Part shown: positions 1 through 10,730 of the stretch, one piece after another
How the letters are laid out: each line of letters begins with the position of its first letter
Numbering within the stretch: the stretch's first letter is position 1
Assembly: GCA_030068145.1 (NCBI GenBank)
Contig: JAPJBO010000152.1
Coordinates: 124,001 to 188,000 of the forward strand
Direction of reading: 5' to 3'
DNA from: Diplonema papillatum
Taxonomy: Eukaryota > Euglenozoa > Diplonemea > Diplonemida > Diplonemidae
Length of the DNA stretch: 64,000 nt
Notes under the pieces: generated by a model
Database searches by the model: none
What the model was told of the DNA's origin: nothing
Seen by the model: only the letters and a program-made list of their open reading frames with translations
Program-made: the position numbers and the translations under genes

Positions 1-42
1 ATCTTAGTGTACCGTTTACACACAGGAGGGCGAGGAACGGAC

Positions 43-2167
43 CTGGTTGCCGCATCGATAGCAGTAGTTGGGTGCTGAGAAGATCGTGACGACGTTCTGG
101 TTGTGACACCAATTGTAGCCCTGTTTTTGGTTTCGGTTCGATGAGAGGACCCTTTTTGAACGGCAGTGGGTTGTGCAAGGTGTGGCAAGTTTGTAGCGTT
201 TTTCGGTTTCGTCAAACATGAGGGACGATTCATCCTCCATTGTCGAAGGGGTGTTTTTTTGTTGTTGTGTTGTTGGGCTATTTTCAATTTTCTCTTACCT
301 GATGCTCAATCGTACCAGGGGGAAGCTAGGAATCGCTTCTCGGCTTCATACCCGGTTTGCCCGGGTTTGGCCGTGGAGATCTCCTTTTTAGCGCAGTGTG
401 GTAAATGTAGCGACGTCGACATGAATCGGTCATGTGCCAGTGACAAAGCAAAGGTCAAGATCGTTCCTCTCCCATGGACTCGTTCAGATCCGAGTTAGCA
501 TACTCGTATGCGCTCAATCAAATGGTCAAGGTTGAGGAAAGCTCGGTCGTAGAGTTGCTATCGAGGACTGTCCCTTTGAAAGCTGAAGAAAGTGGTGGCG
601 CTGCAGCGGTGCTTTATCGTGGGATGGGTACGTCCTGGTTGTGGCATGACTACATGGCTACATGACTATGACTACATGACTGCATGAGGAACCCCGACGG
701 AGCTTCGCACAGAAAGGCCACACCTCCATCACAAGCTGGTGAGCACGAGCTACGAGCGTGAGATTGTTGTTGTGGTTGAACTGCTGGGTGATGTCAGCGC
801 CAAAGGTGTACCCCGCGCCGCGCGGGGAGACCCCCCAGCCGGGCTTGTCGTCCTCGTGCGGATCCGACCACAGAAGGTCGCACATCGGGCCTTCGTGCGG
901 CGTTTCCTGCACCCGTTCCAGCTGCCGGATGTTGTCGAGCGTGTCCAACGACGGCGACAACCCTCCGTGGAGGCAGAATATCGAATCCTCGATTACCGCC
1001 GTCAGCGGCATGAAATCAAACAGCTCCGTAAACTGGTTCCAGACGGACACCGATCCGTACTTCCGCATGCACTCGTCATAGAAGCCGTATACCTGCTCGT
1101 AAGTAGTAGGTACTAGGTTTCAGCTTAGTGTGAGTTTGATCAAAGAGACCAGCCACAGTCAACGCCGCGTGGGTGCGGGCTATTGATATTAATCATCATG
1201 GTTTCGAACCCCCGATGCGCGTAACCTGGAAGCACCCAGAGGGTGCCGGTGGTACAAAGGTGCAGTTGCCCGCATCCATTCGGCAATCGCATCAGGGAGT
1301 GACGCTACCCACTTGGACAAGGTGTCCTGCTGCTCCGTTCCGGCTTATTCACCCCATACTTCGTATCAGCAACCCCGTTGTGAGATTCGCAACAAATCAA
1401 GGGGTCTGTTCAAAAACTCGAGGGATTGTCTCGTGCTTACTTCGACGGGGGAGAGAGCAATACAACTGCAAAGTGGGTCTTTTTTGATGAACGCCTACGC
1501 CCGCCAATGTACTCGGATTTCGCTGTGTTTCGTGTGGGCTGACAGCACATGTACCTCCTTTGAGATTTCGCAACTGGCAGCCTCCTCAGGTATGTCCTAC
1601 AAAGCAGGTGCTTATACAAAAAGAACAAGAGCTCGTCACTAGCACAACCGCTCATGCAAAAACGAATCAGAGTGTCTCGTCGCTTCTTCGTCGAGCTAGA
1701 TTCAGGACATAAGTAGAAACGCCACGGTTTGCGGTGACGAGCTTAGTTGCACATTGTTTGGCATGAAAGAACCCCCCATGTGTTGTGGGCTGGCAGACCT
1801 GCGTGATTTGCCTGCTTTCGTGGTTGCCGCGCAAGATGGTGACACGGTCCTTGAAGCGGACTTTGAGGAGAAGGAGGAGGCTGAGCGTCTCGACGGAATT
1901 GTACCCCCGGTCGACGTAGTCGCCCATGAACAGGTAGTTGGTGTCGGGTGCCCTGCCCCCTATCTTGAAGAGCTCGATCAGATCGTGGAACTGCCCGTGC
2001 ACATCGCCGCATACGGTGACAGGCGCACGGACCATGTGCACGTTGCTTTCCATGCTGAACACATCGCGCGCACGCTCGCAGAGCAACGTGATCGTGTCTT
2101 CGGGGAGAGGCTTGCACTCTTGGTACAGGTTGGATATCAGCTGATCGACATCGAAGCCGGAGTCCAT
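43..2167 (-). CDS. PP2A-C: Serine/threonine protein phosphatase 2A catalytic subunit, three exons, C-terminus off the window
   Basis: Exons on the minus strand are 2167-1799, 1092-724 and 120-43, all phase 0, giving 272 residues of a protein normally about 309 long. The final exon(s) lie beyond base 1. Metallophosphatase motifs are visible: GDVHGQ (residues 54-59), GDYVDRG (about 81-87) and RGNHE (about 113-117) in exon 1; HGGLSP in exon 2; [11 protein letters not shown] in exon 3. These residues bind the two catalytic metals and the phosphate. The family dephosphorylates Ser/Thr in the cytosol and nucleus as part of a scaffold/regulatory-subunit holoenzyme. Resemblance is closer to PP2A than PP4 or PP6 ([23 protein letters not shown]). 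Introns are 1798-1093 and 723-121. Both start GT and end CAG. Intron 1 reads CAG|GTC...CAG|GTA, so CAGGT stands at both junctions. Intron 1 holds an F1 repeat. The start is the only ATG giving the family N-terminus; a long CA repeat lies 36 bases upstream. Confidence 0.93.
1411..1623 (+). mobile_element. F1 short interspersed element, inside PP2A intron 1
   Basis: A nearly full F1 copy. It starts at AAAACTCGAGG, runs through AAGTGGGTC, CGCCTACGCCCGCC and TTTCGTGTGGGCT, and ends TCCTACAAAGCAGGTGCTT followed by ATACAAAAA. The same ~215-bp module recurs at least nine times in the window. It is antisense to the PP2A transcript and wholly intronic. Confidence 0.75.
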
Positions 2168-2201
2168 CGTCGGCCGTTGCGTAGTTTCGTTGCTTTTTCT
2201 T

Positions 2202-2508
<307 letters not shown>

Positions 2509-2521
2509 ATGCTACCGACGA

Positions 2522-2535
2522 TCAACCGAAGTTGA
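2522..2535. promoter_or_regulatory. Inverted-repeat motif TCAACCGAAGTTGA upstream of PP2A
   Basis: TCAAC and GTTGA arms enclose CGAA. Nearly the same motif (TCAACCGGAGTTGA, 35339-35352) lies upstream of the Gln-rich gene, in both cases on the far side of a GT-rich stretch from the ATG. A weaker version (TCAACCGCCATTGA) is at 58210-58223. A promoter or 5'-UTR role is inferred from position only; it may instead be part of a dispersed repeat. Confidence 0.35.
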
Positions 2536-2589
2536 CGCGGCGGTCCGGTGCTCGTGGATCGTTTTCTTTTCGCGTTTCTTGAACGTGTT

Positions 2590-3060
2590 GCCGGTGCCCC
2601 ACCTGATTTGTTGCCAGTGCATGAGCGTGTCACGTTGCCTTCCGTGCTGGACATATTGCGTGCCGAGAGAGCCACGTGTCTTCACAGATCTTGGAACTGT
2701 TTCTGTAAGTAAGGAGCAGCTCCCAGCATCCCATCATTCGATAAGTAAAGTGACGACAAGAGTAGTGGTATTTCGATCGCGCCGCAGTATCTGTGGAGAT
2801 GCACCGCGTGTCACTCCTTCGGTACGTTCGATGCTATTCCTCAGGACAAGGTTAGGTTAGGTTAGGCGATTCTCCTCCGAACTTCTCACGTTGCTTTTCG
2901 TGCCGGGCATGACACATTGCGTGCCGAGAGAGCTGCGGGTCGCAGAACTGTTCCTAAGCAAGCAGTGCTTCGGTCGCGCCGCAGTACCTGTCGAGTTGCG
3001 CCGAGGGTCACTTCTTCGCTACGCTTCGGTACTGCTTCTCAGGACAAGGCTTCGTGTGTT
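2590..3060 (+). repeat. Imperfect direct duplication, no gene
   Basis: Two units (about 2625-2857 and 2885-3055) share GCGTGCCGAGAGAGC, CGCGCCGCAGTA and CTCAGGACAAGG. Unit 1 ends in three GTTAG-type repeats (about 2850-2866). No coding frame with the local codon bias is seen from 2540 to 3590. Confidence 0.6.
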
Positions 3061-3596
3061 ACCTTAAGTTTGCGTCCTCGTTCGTGTGCTGGCACTCTAA
3101 AAAATCGGAACAAGCGAGAAGAAATGACAACGACGACACGTGTACAGCAAGGGATACTTCCCGGCTCTAAAAAAAAGAAAGGCGCTTCGTTTTGTTTGTG
3201 CACGCCGGTTGATCGGTTTCCCACTTCTGAATGGAGGCTAACCCTCAGAGGTCGAGATCGCGGTGTGCGGAGAGCATCGCCCTTCGAGAACTTGCGCTGG
3301 AAGCATTGGACGGCCGTTTAGCTACTTCTTTGTGGCAGAGAGAGGCGCGGACGTGTCAACAGCAATTGGAAGAAACCGACGCACTTCGTTCATTTCTCTT
3401 CCCGTCAGCTTGTGATACTGACACGTGGGTAGCGCCACCTCCCCTTGCGAGCTCTCGGATCAACCCGCGTCTGATGCCGGTACCGGGAACGCCTACGTAC
3501 AAGCTCGGCTGGCCTCTTGGACGAAGGTGGGGAATCGTGGCTCCTCCGTCAGGCATTATCGGATGCCGAAGGTGGGTTCACAGCCCTGATATTCAG

Positions 3597-3935
3597 ACCT
3601 ACAGCTCTACAGGTTCATACGCGGGAGGTGCCCAAGAACCTCCTTCGATCGGTCAAGGGAGCCCCAGCCTGGCACGCCGGCTCGTGCCGTTTTTCCGCCG
3701 CTCCTGCTCGGACACGATGGCGAGGATTTGGTCGCGCGACAGGACTCCCCAGTCGAGGTCGAGCGAGTTCCAGTGCGCGACGATAGTCTCGAGAGGCGAT
3801 GGAAGTCGTCTCGCTGGCCGCTGATTAAAGGCACCGGTTGGGTGCTAGTCGGGTTCCTCCATCCTAGGACGTCGCGACCGCCGTGTCCACGAAGCATACC
3901 GGAAGGTCGACCTGCAGGTACTATGCTGCCGAAGG
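3597..3935 (-). pseudogene. Decayed copy 2 of the discoidin/BTB gene, internally deleted
   Basis: Bases 3628-3800 match the last ~170 bases of the gene at 4420-5523, including its TGA and the following ~25 bases. The copy then jumps to a short match near 5020 (GGAAGTCGTCTCGC) and to the discoidin segment near 5310-5360 (GTCGACCTGCAGGTA). The middle of the gene, including most of the BTB domain, is missing, and the pieces are not in one frame. It lies directly downstream of copy 1 in the same orientation. Confidence 0.8.
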
Positions 3936-3974
3936 TAGGTTACTGCCCTAATCTTCAGCTCTCTGGTACAGCTA

Positions 3975-4345
3975 TGAAGCGTCGGCGGGTTCATGTGAGG
4001 ACGGTGCCCAAGAACCTCCTTCGACCGGTCAAGGGAGCCCCTGCCTTGCACGCCGGCTCGTGCCGTTTTTCCGCCGCTCCTGCTCGGACACGATGGCGAG
4101 GATTTGGTCGCGCGACAGGACCTCCAGTCGAGGTCGAGCGAGTTCCAGTGCGCGACGATGGTCTCGAGAGGCGATGGAAGTCGTCTCGCTAAAGGCACCG
4201 GTTGGGTGCTAGCCGGGTTCCTCCATGATTTCCACAGGGCGTCGCGACCCCCGTGTCCACGAAGCATCCCGGGAGGTCGACCTGCAGGTACTACGGGGGA
4301 GCGTCCGGCGCCGCGGTGTGCCGAAGGTAGGTTACTACCCTGATC
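3975..4345 (-). pseudogene. Decayed copy 1 of the discoidin/BTB gene, internally deleted
   Basis: Same structure as the copy at 3597-3935: 3'-end segment with stop (4004-4180), short join near GGAAGTCGTCTCGC, then the discoidin piece ending GTCGACCTGCAGGTA. The shared deletion shows that one truncated copy formed first and was then duplicated. Copy starts are 376 and 392 bases apart. Confidence 0.8.
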
Positions 4346-4419
4346 TTCAGCTCTCTCGTACAGCTACGTAGCGTCGGCGGGTTCATGTGAGGACTGTGCC
4401 CAAGAACTCCTTCGACCGG

Positions 4420-5523
4420 TCAAGGGAGCCCCAGCCTTGCACGCCGGCTCGTGCCGTTTTTCCGCCGCTCCTGCTCGGACACGATGGCGAGGATTTGGTC
4501 GCGGGACAGGACTCCCCAGTCGAGGTCGAGCGAGTTCCAGTGCGCGACGATGGTCTCGAGGGCGGCCTGCCTGAGCAGCGCGCTGCTTTCGCGGTCGGCG
4601 AGCACGAACGACTCGACGCAGGTTTCGAGCGACGTCGCCCGCTGGTGCAAGACCTCCTCGCAAAGGTTGGCCAACGGATCCAGTTCGAGCTGGTGCGCAG
4701 CCCGCGACACGGCGTACAAGTGCTCGGCTGGCGGGGCGTCGCCTGCGTAGAGGAAGCGGAGGATGTGCAGGATGATCTGGCACGACATCTCGACCGCAAC
4801 CGCCGCCGGGAGCTGCGGGCCTGGTGCGACGACGTCGTCGATGACGAGACGCGTGACGTTTGGGCACCCCTGCTGCTCCGCCGCGTCTTGCAGGGCGGAC
4901 GCGAGAAACGCGCTCCGAGAGCTCAAGACCAACTTGTGGGCCAGCAGCGTCCGCTGCTCGTTCCCAGCCCTCACGACCAGGGCCACGTCGGCCAACCCGT
5001 CGGCGTTAACCAGGCGGCGGAAGTCGTCTCGCAGGCTGCTGATCAACGCGCCGTGGCCGGCGGCGTCGGGGCCCTTTTTCCGGTACCCCTTCAGTCCGAC
5101 CCGCAGCGCGAACTTGCCCGAGCAAGCCAGGCATAGTACCCGCACGCTGGCCGCTGCCAGCGGGGGCACCAGCGTGTGCTCGACTACCGCCTGCGGGTCG
5201 CGGTTGCCCTCGAAGAAGGACCCGTCGTTGTACTCGAAGTACTGCGCGCGGTCGGGCGAGTACTGCAGGCGGAACGACGACACCCACCACGGCTCGGCCG
5301 GGTGGCCCTGCGTCGCGACCGCCGTGACCACGAAGCACGCGGGGAGGTCGACCTGCAGGTACTCCCCCGGCGCCGTCGTTCGCGCGACCCACGCGTCGAA
5401 CGGGAAGTGCAGGCGCGCGTGGCTTGCCGGCGCAGCCGGCGGGCCGCTGCTCGAAAACGCGCTCGGCGGCAGGTCGTCCATGCTAAGGGCATCGACGACC
5501 GCGGAGAGCCGGGCGTGGCTCAT
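4420..5523 (-). CDS. Discoidin (F5/8 type C)-like and BTB/POZ-BACK domain protein
   Basis: 367 residues, single visible exon. Residues about 15-150 resemble a discoidin/F5-8C fold (EYLQVDLPACFVVTAVATQG, then WWVSSFRLQYSPD and FEGNRD). Residues about 170-275 form a BTB/POZ domain (GLADVALVV, LLAHKLVLSSRSAFL, LHILRFLYAGDA). A BACK-like helical segment follows (LCEEVL, ALETIVAHWNSL). BTB-BACK proteins commonly dimerise and act as Cullin-3 substrate adaptors, while discoidin domains bind ligands; no substrate can be named here. The ATG at 5523 is first in frame, but an upstream spliced exon cannot be excluded. Third positions are strongly G/C. Two truncated copies of the gene lie just downstream. 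Confidence 0.85.
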   Translation of the reverse strand: MSHARLSAVVDALSMDDLPPSAFSSSGPPAAPASHARLHFPFDAWVARTTAPGEYLQVDLPACFVVTAVATQGHPAEPWWVSSFRLQYSPDRAQYFEYNDGSFFEGNRDPQAVVEHTLVPPLAAASVRVLCLACSGKFALRVGLKGYRKKGPDAAGHGALISSLRDDFRRLVNADGLADVALVVRAGNEQRTLLAHKLVLSSRSAFLASALQDAAEQQGCPNVTRLVIDDVVAPGPQLPAAVAVEMSCQIILHILRFLYAGDAPPAEHLYAVSRAAHQLELDPLANLCEEVLHQRATSLETCVESFVLADRESSALLRQAALETIVAHWNSLDLDWGVLSRDQILAIVSEQERRKNGTSRRARLGLP

Positions 5524-5619
5524 GCTCGACGAATGCGAGTGTCGGGACTACCGGTGGGTGGTTCCTTCTAGACAGGATCTCTACCGTTCGGGAGTTGCAT
5601 GGGTTCGAAGTTTCTTTTT

Positions 5620-5685
5620 GGGTGACCGTCGATCCCGAAGGACGTACAGTTTGGTGTCTTGCGACCTTTGTTTCTTCAGTAAGAG
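5620..5685 (+). repeat. Dispersed repeat near the discoidin/BTB start
   Basis: CGTCGATCCCGAAGGACG followed by CAGTTTGGTGTCTTGCGACC recurs near 57565-57620 and, more diverged, at 58120-58185. Here it lies about 100 bases upstream of the minus-strand gene. Whether it is a promoter or a transposon scrap is unknown. The rest of 5530-6770 shows no gene or clear repeat. Confidence 0.5.
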
Positions 5686-6774
5686 GCTTTGATGGCGCGC
5701 TCAGCTAAAAATACAACGGACGCCGGGGGTGCAATCCACCAAATGGTGCTGCGGTGCAGGCGGCTTCTCCGCGGTGTAGCACCAAGCAGTAATCAAAGCT
5801 TTCAGTACGAGAGTATCACGTGTGCATGCATTAGGAGGCGGTGTGCTGGGCACCTACATTCTATCCTCACCCGAAGACATGCAGCACGTGGGGTACGTAG
5901 CATGACTGCAAGGCCATGGCAGTCGGCCATCAGGCATTGGGCTGCATGCCGAATGCACCGAGCCCCGAACGTGGATGGTCATCGTTGGCCGCGAACTGGT
6001 ATCGCAGATCCAGGCGCGTGTGTTTCATGAAGCACGCCTGGCCAGCGGAGCGAGCACGTAGCGTACGCAAGAAGATGTGTTGCACGCATTACCACCACGC
6101 CCACCCGTTGAGTTCCTTGTCTCGTAAAAAACATAAAAGGACAGGCGACACACGGTTTCTGGTCTACTTATATCGTTATTTTGCAACGCGTTGCACGCAC
6201 GCGCGTAGTTTGTTTGGCGGGCCTTTTGAAAAACCTTTCTTGTTTTTTGAACATGTTGTCTTCACACGAAGGCGAGGCTAGCACCGGGACAGGAGAAAGA
6301 ATGACGTGCACGCACGCAATTGAGCCACTTTGGAGTCGTGAGATTAGCCGAAGCGTTCCATCGGTGCTGCGCGCGTGCAAAAGAAGTTGTAGTGTGGGCA
6401 TGCGTCGTGGGCCGACCACATCGCCGTTGAGCCACTTCAAGTACATTAATTTTCATGCACTTTCTCATTGGCCGGAAAACCTATGATGCAAGTTCGAGTA
6501 CGAGTACGTGTAAAGATAGCGGAGATAGGCCGCTCTTTCGCAACGTCGAAGCCCCCGGAGGGCTGTTCGCCAGAATTTGATGGCCCGGGCTTCTACTCTC
6601 CAGGCGGTCCATGCTTTTTTTTTCTTTCTTTCTCCACGACAGCGTGTGCAGCCTGGCCCACATAGGGGTGGCTTGCTTGTTCACTACTTTTCTGCATGCA
6701 GCTTCGTCGTTTTCGTCTTGTTATGTTCTGCTATTTTGCGGTTGTGCCCCGAGACGATTTCGCCGTCGAAGCGT

Positions 6775-6912
6775 GCGCTCAAGCCAGGGTCTTGCTCACT
6801 TGCTGTGACAAAGCGGAAGAAAGTTGGAGTTGCTGCAAGAGTTTGTCACGCTGTTCCTTCTTTTTGGCAGTCGGCTCTGCGTAGTCGGGCAACGAGCCGG
6901 CGGCACGCTGTT
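6775..6912 (-). pseudogene. Fragment 2 of the 3' end of the coiled-coil gene
   Basis: Matches the last ~130 bases of the gene at 7564-9456 (CTCAAGCCAGGGTCTTGCTC, then TTGTCACGCTGTTCCTTCT), including the TGA stop. It is more diverged than the longer fragment at 6961-7535. Confidence 0.8.
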
Positions 6913-6960
6913 CCCGGAGGTGGCGCTGTGAGTGCCGCGAGGACCTTTACTCTCCCGCTG

Positions 6961-7535
6961 TCTCAAGCCAGGGTCTTGCTCAATTGCTGCGACAAGGCAG
7001 ACGAAAGCTGAAACTGCTTTAAGAGTTTGTCACGCTGTTCCTTCTGCTTGGCAGTCTGCCCTGCGTGTTCGGGCAGCGAGCCGGCGGCACGCAGGAGGTT
7101 CTCGAGTTCTTCGGACGCCGAGGGAGGCGGCCTGGGCTGTTTAACGGTGACAGACGGTCTGCTGGGCAACGACGTAGTCGGCACCACGCGGCTGCTCGTC
7201 TCCTTCTGCAGCTGCGCTTGGATCCTGTCCGCCCGAAGCGCGGTCGGCGACGGCTGGGCGGGGACGAGGCTCGCTTTCTGCAGCTGAGCAGCTACCTCCT
7301 TCTTGATGCGCTCCGCTTCCTTCCGCGCGAGCATCTCGTTGCGGGCCATCACCGCCTCCGGCTTCATCGCGCCCTCCTTCTTCGCTGCTCGGGCCTTGCC
7401 GTTCCGCTTGGCGTGGAACCGGCTCGAGTTCGCGCTTGGCGGCTGGCTTCCTCGTTTTCGAACTTGTTTCCTGTTCGGCGAGCTTTTGGTCGTCCTTCTT
7501 CTTCTTGTCAAGGTACTTCCACAGGGCGGCGGAGT
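6961..7535 (-). pseudogene. Fragment 1 of the 3' end of the coiled-coil gene
   Basis: About 575 bases matching 7562-8150, that is, the last ~190 codons plus the stop and a few following bases. Sequence is very close over the KPEAVMARNEMLARKEAER region. Small deletions near 7410-7450 break the frame relative to the full gene. No start or upstream part is present, so it is best read as a truncated direct duplicate, not an independent gene. Confidence 0.85.
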
Positions 7536-7563
7536 GAGTGACCTTTACTACTCACCCGCTGTC

Positions 7564-9456
7564 TCAAGCCAGGGTCTTGCTCACTTGCTGTGACAAAGCA
7601 GACGAAAGCTGAAGCTGCTGTAAGAGTTTTTCACGCTGTTCCTTCTGCTTGGCAGTCGGCTCTGCGTGTTCGGGCAGCGAGCCAGCGGCACGCAGGAGGT
7701 TCTCGAGTTCTTCGGACGCCGAGGGAGGCGGCCTGGGCTGTTTAACGGTGACAGACGGCCTGCTGGGCAGTGACGTAGTCGGCACCACGCGGCTGCTCGT
7801 CTCCTTCTGCAGCTGCGCATGGATCCTGTCCGCCCGAAGCGCGGTCGGCGACGGCTGGGCGGGGACGAGGCTCGCTTTCTGCAGCTGAGCAGCCACCTCC
7901 TTCTTGATGCGCTCCGCTTCCTTCCGCGCGAGCATCTCGTTGCGGGCCATCACCGCCTCCGGCTTCATCGCGCCCTCCTTCTTCGCTGCTCGCGCCTTGC
8001 CGTTCCGCTTGGCCTCGTGGAACCGGCTCGAGTTCGCGGCGCGGCGGGCTTGGCGGCCGGCTTCCTCGTTTTCGAGCTTTTTTGCCTGTTCGGCGAGCTT
8101 TTGGTCGTCCTTCTCCTTCTTCTTGTCAAGGTACTCCCGCAGCGCGGCGGAGTGCCGAGAGCTGCCCAACGCGGGCACCGACACCCTCTCGCCGCTGCGC
8201 GACGAAGCCGGCGCCGAAAGACTCGACGAGCACCGCCGCGCAGAGCACCCGGCGTCCTCCCCGCTGCAGTTCGACCGCCGCGCCGCCGGGCTGTGGGGGG
8301 GCTGGGAGCCCCGCCGGGACAACGCTGCGGCGGGCTGCGCCACGCTGCGGAGGCTCGGCTCCGACGACGAGCCGGTGACCACCGCCGCCGGACTCGCGGC
8401 GCTGAAGCCCCGTTTCTTCGCGCGACCCCCAGGCCCCCGGCAGTCCCACGCGGCGCCGCCCCCCGCCGGCCGTGCGGTCGTGGGTTCGCCCCCAGGGGGG
8501 CCAGCGGCGTCGCGGCGGTGGATTTCGAGGAGGGCGCGCTCGGTCTCAGACGACCCGCCGTCGGTGGCGGCGCCGTCGGACGAGTCGCAGCCGCCGGCTT
8601 CGGTGAGGAACACCGGGTGGGCGTTGCCGCCGCCGGGTTTCGCTGTCGCGTGGACGCCGCGGGAGCTGCGGGTCTTGGCGACGGAGAGGGCGGAGCCGGA
8701 CGGCCGGTGGGGGGGGTACGCGGAGGAGGCTGCGTCCGAGTCGGATGAGTCTGCCAGAGGCTCCACCGGGCGGAGCCCGAGCCCCGCTTCGGGGTTCGCG
8801 TGGAACGCGAGGCCGATGTGCTTCAGCTCGCGGCGGACCTCCTCGTTGAGCTCGTCCTGCTCGCGCTGCCGCTGCTGCCGCAGCAGGTCGTTCTCCCGCA
8901 GGAGCCGCTCTGCCCACACGGCGTCGTCGCCCGTGAACGCGGCCGCCCCTTCCCCCACGCCCGCTTCGGACGAAGACTCCGAAGAGCTGGCGTCGGGTTG
9001 CTCGTCGTCGGCGGTGCGGTCGGCTTCTTTTCCGCCCGGATCTTCTCCTTCTGTTTCCGGCTGCTTCCCGCCGTCGGCGGTTTGCCGGGGGCCCGGCGCC
9101 GGCTCCGCCTCGCCGTGCAGGGGGATGTACAGCTCGTGCTTCCGCCACGCGGCCTCTTTCGACGCGTCTTCGTACTGCTGCAGCAACGCTTGGATCTCGT
9201 CTTGCGTCATTGGCGGCGGGCCATCTGCGTCGTCGGGTTCGACTTCGTCTTCCCTTCCGGTGCTCCCCTGCTCGGAGGTCTCGTCGGCGGCGGCCGTTCT
9301 GGCCTGTCCCCTGATTCCCTGCACCACCGCGGCTGCCTCTTCTTCCGTCGCAGCGGCTTTGCTCTGGCTATCGTACGCGGTGAGCAGGTCTTCAAGCCCC
9401 ATTCTCACGGTGCACAATACCGGCTCCCTCCCCCTCAACCCGCCAACTTCTGACAC
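7564..9456 (-). CDS. Acidic, coiled-coil protein of unknown function
   Basis: 630 residues from the ATG at 9456; the ATG at 9402 (MGLEDLLTAY) is an equally good start. No family is recognised. Residues about 50-180 are acidic and Ser/Glu-rich. A charged coiled coil follows (RLLRENDLLRQQRQREQDEL, about 183-215). The middle is a disordered Ser/Pro/Ala/Gly-rich stretch. A second long Lys/Glu/Ala-rich helix (about 440-540; YLDKKKEKDDQKLAEQAKKL, ARKEAERIKKEV) precedes a Pro-rich linker and a C-terminal Gln-rich helix. No signal peptide or membrane segment is seen. A cytoskeletal or scaffold role would fit the shape but is only a guess. Third-position G/C bias matches the other genes. Two truncated copies of its 3' end lie downstream. 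Confidence 0.75.
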   Translation of the reverse strand: MSEVGGLRGREPVLCTVRMGLEDLLTAYDSQSKAAATEEEAAAVVQGIRGQARTAAADETSEQGSTGREDEVEPDDADGPPPMTQDEIQALLQQYEDASKEAAWRKHELYIPLHGEAEPAPGPRQTADGGKQPETEGEDPGGKEADRTADDEQPDASSSESSSEAGVGEGAAAFTGDDAVWAERLLRENDLLRQQRQREQDELNEEVRRELKHIGLAFHANPEAGLGLRPVEPLADSSDSDAASSAYPPHRPSGSALSVAKTRSSRGVHATAKPGGGNAHPVFLTEAGGCDSSDGAATDGGSSETERALLEIHRRDAAGPPGGEPTTARPAGGGAAWDCRGPGGRAKKRGFSAASPAAVVTGSSSEPSLRSVAQPAAALSRRGSQPPHSPAARRSNCSGEDAGCSARRCSSSLSAPASSRSGERVSVPALGSSRHSAALREYLDKKKEKDDQKLAEQAKKLENEEAGRQARRAANSSRFHEAKRNGKARAAKKEGAMKPEAVMARNEMLARKEAERIKKEVAAQLQKASLVPAQPSPTALRADRIHAQLQKETSSRVVPTTSLPSRPSVTVKQPRPPPSASEELENLLRAAGSLPEHAEPTAKQKEQREKLLQQLQLSSALSQQVSKTLA

Positions 9457-9494
9457 GCTTTTTTAGCGTGAACGGGGGTTCCTGACAGAGTATG

Positions 9495-9633
9495 AGTTCA
9501 AGCACATGTGGAGGAAAAAAATAAATCAAAATCCACATGTGGTACCTGTGGATCCACACGTGGGGGAAAGAAAATCCAAAAAAAATTAACGTGTGGAAAT
9601 CCACACGTTCCACACGTGGAGCGTAAGCCCCTG
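9495..9633 (-). mobile_element. F4 hAT-type MITE, one end preserved
   Basis: Holds the palindromic words CCACATGTGG, CCACACGTGG and GTGGAAATCCACAC and ends GGAGCGTAAGCCCCTG, the inverted form of the CAGGGCTTACGCTCC terminus. It closely matches 17175-17307. The other end and a target duplication were not found, so this is a truncated copy. It lies just upstream of the coiled-coil gene's start. Confidence 0.65.
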
Positions 9634-9987
9634 CGGCCATCGGTGCGGCAACTTCAGGCGTCCTGAGTGACGCCGGTTGGAGCGTGGAGGACAACAAGCC
9701 CCGCTGGACCACGCGGCGCCTCGAAATCAGAGATAAAGGGAAGGAAACCCAGAAAAGTAGAAAGCGAGCAAGACTAGGGGGGTGATTTGCGAGATCTACT
9801 TTTTTTTTTTTTTGCTTTGAAACGGCTGAAGGGGTTAGAGAGAGACGCCCCGCGAGGGCACTTTGTGTTGAGGTGCAAACAAACGGTGCTGGCCGGAAAC
9901 TCCGACCTGACCGGGTTGGGGGTCTCCAGCAAGGATTTGCTGTGTGGACGGTACTTGATAGCTGTACCTTTCTGCAAGAAAAATGAG

Positions 9988-10137
<150 letters not shown>

Positions 10138-10229
10138 GGGGTTCTCGTTCGGACCTTTACTCTCTTCATCGGTAAGAAACGTGAAGCCATCGGGGCGATT
10201 AACGCAAAATCGATCGAGGGGAGCGAGTT

Positions 10230-10730
<501 letters not shown>

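Noticed and set aside
1195-1260. tRNA gene around GGTTTCGAACCCCCG
   Set aside because: On the minus strand the T arm does not pair well and no acceptor stem can be formed.
2849-2866. Telomere remnant (GTTAGGTTAGGTTAGG)
   Set aside because: Only three short units inside a larger direct duplication.
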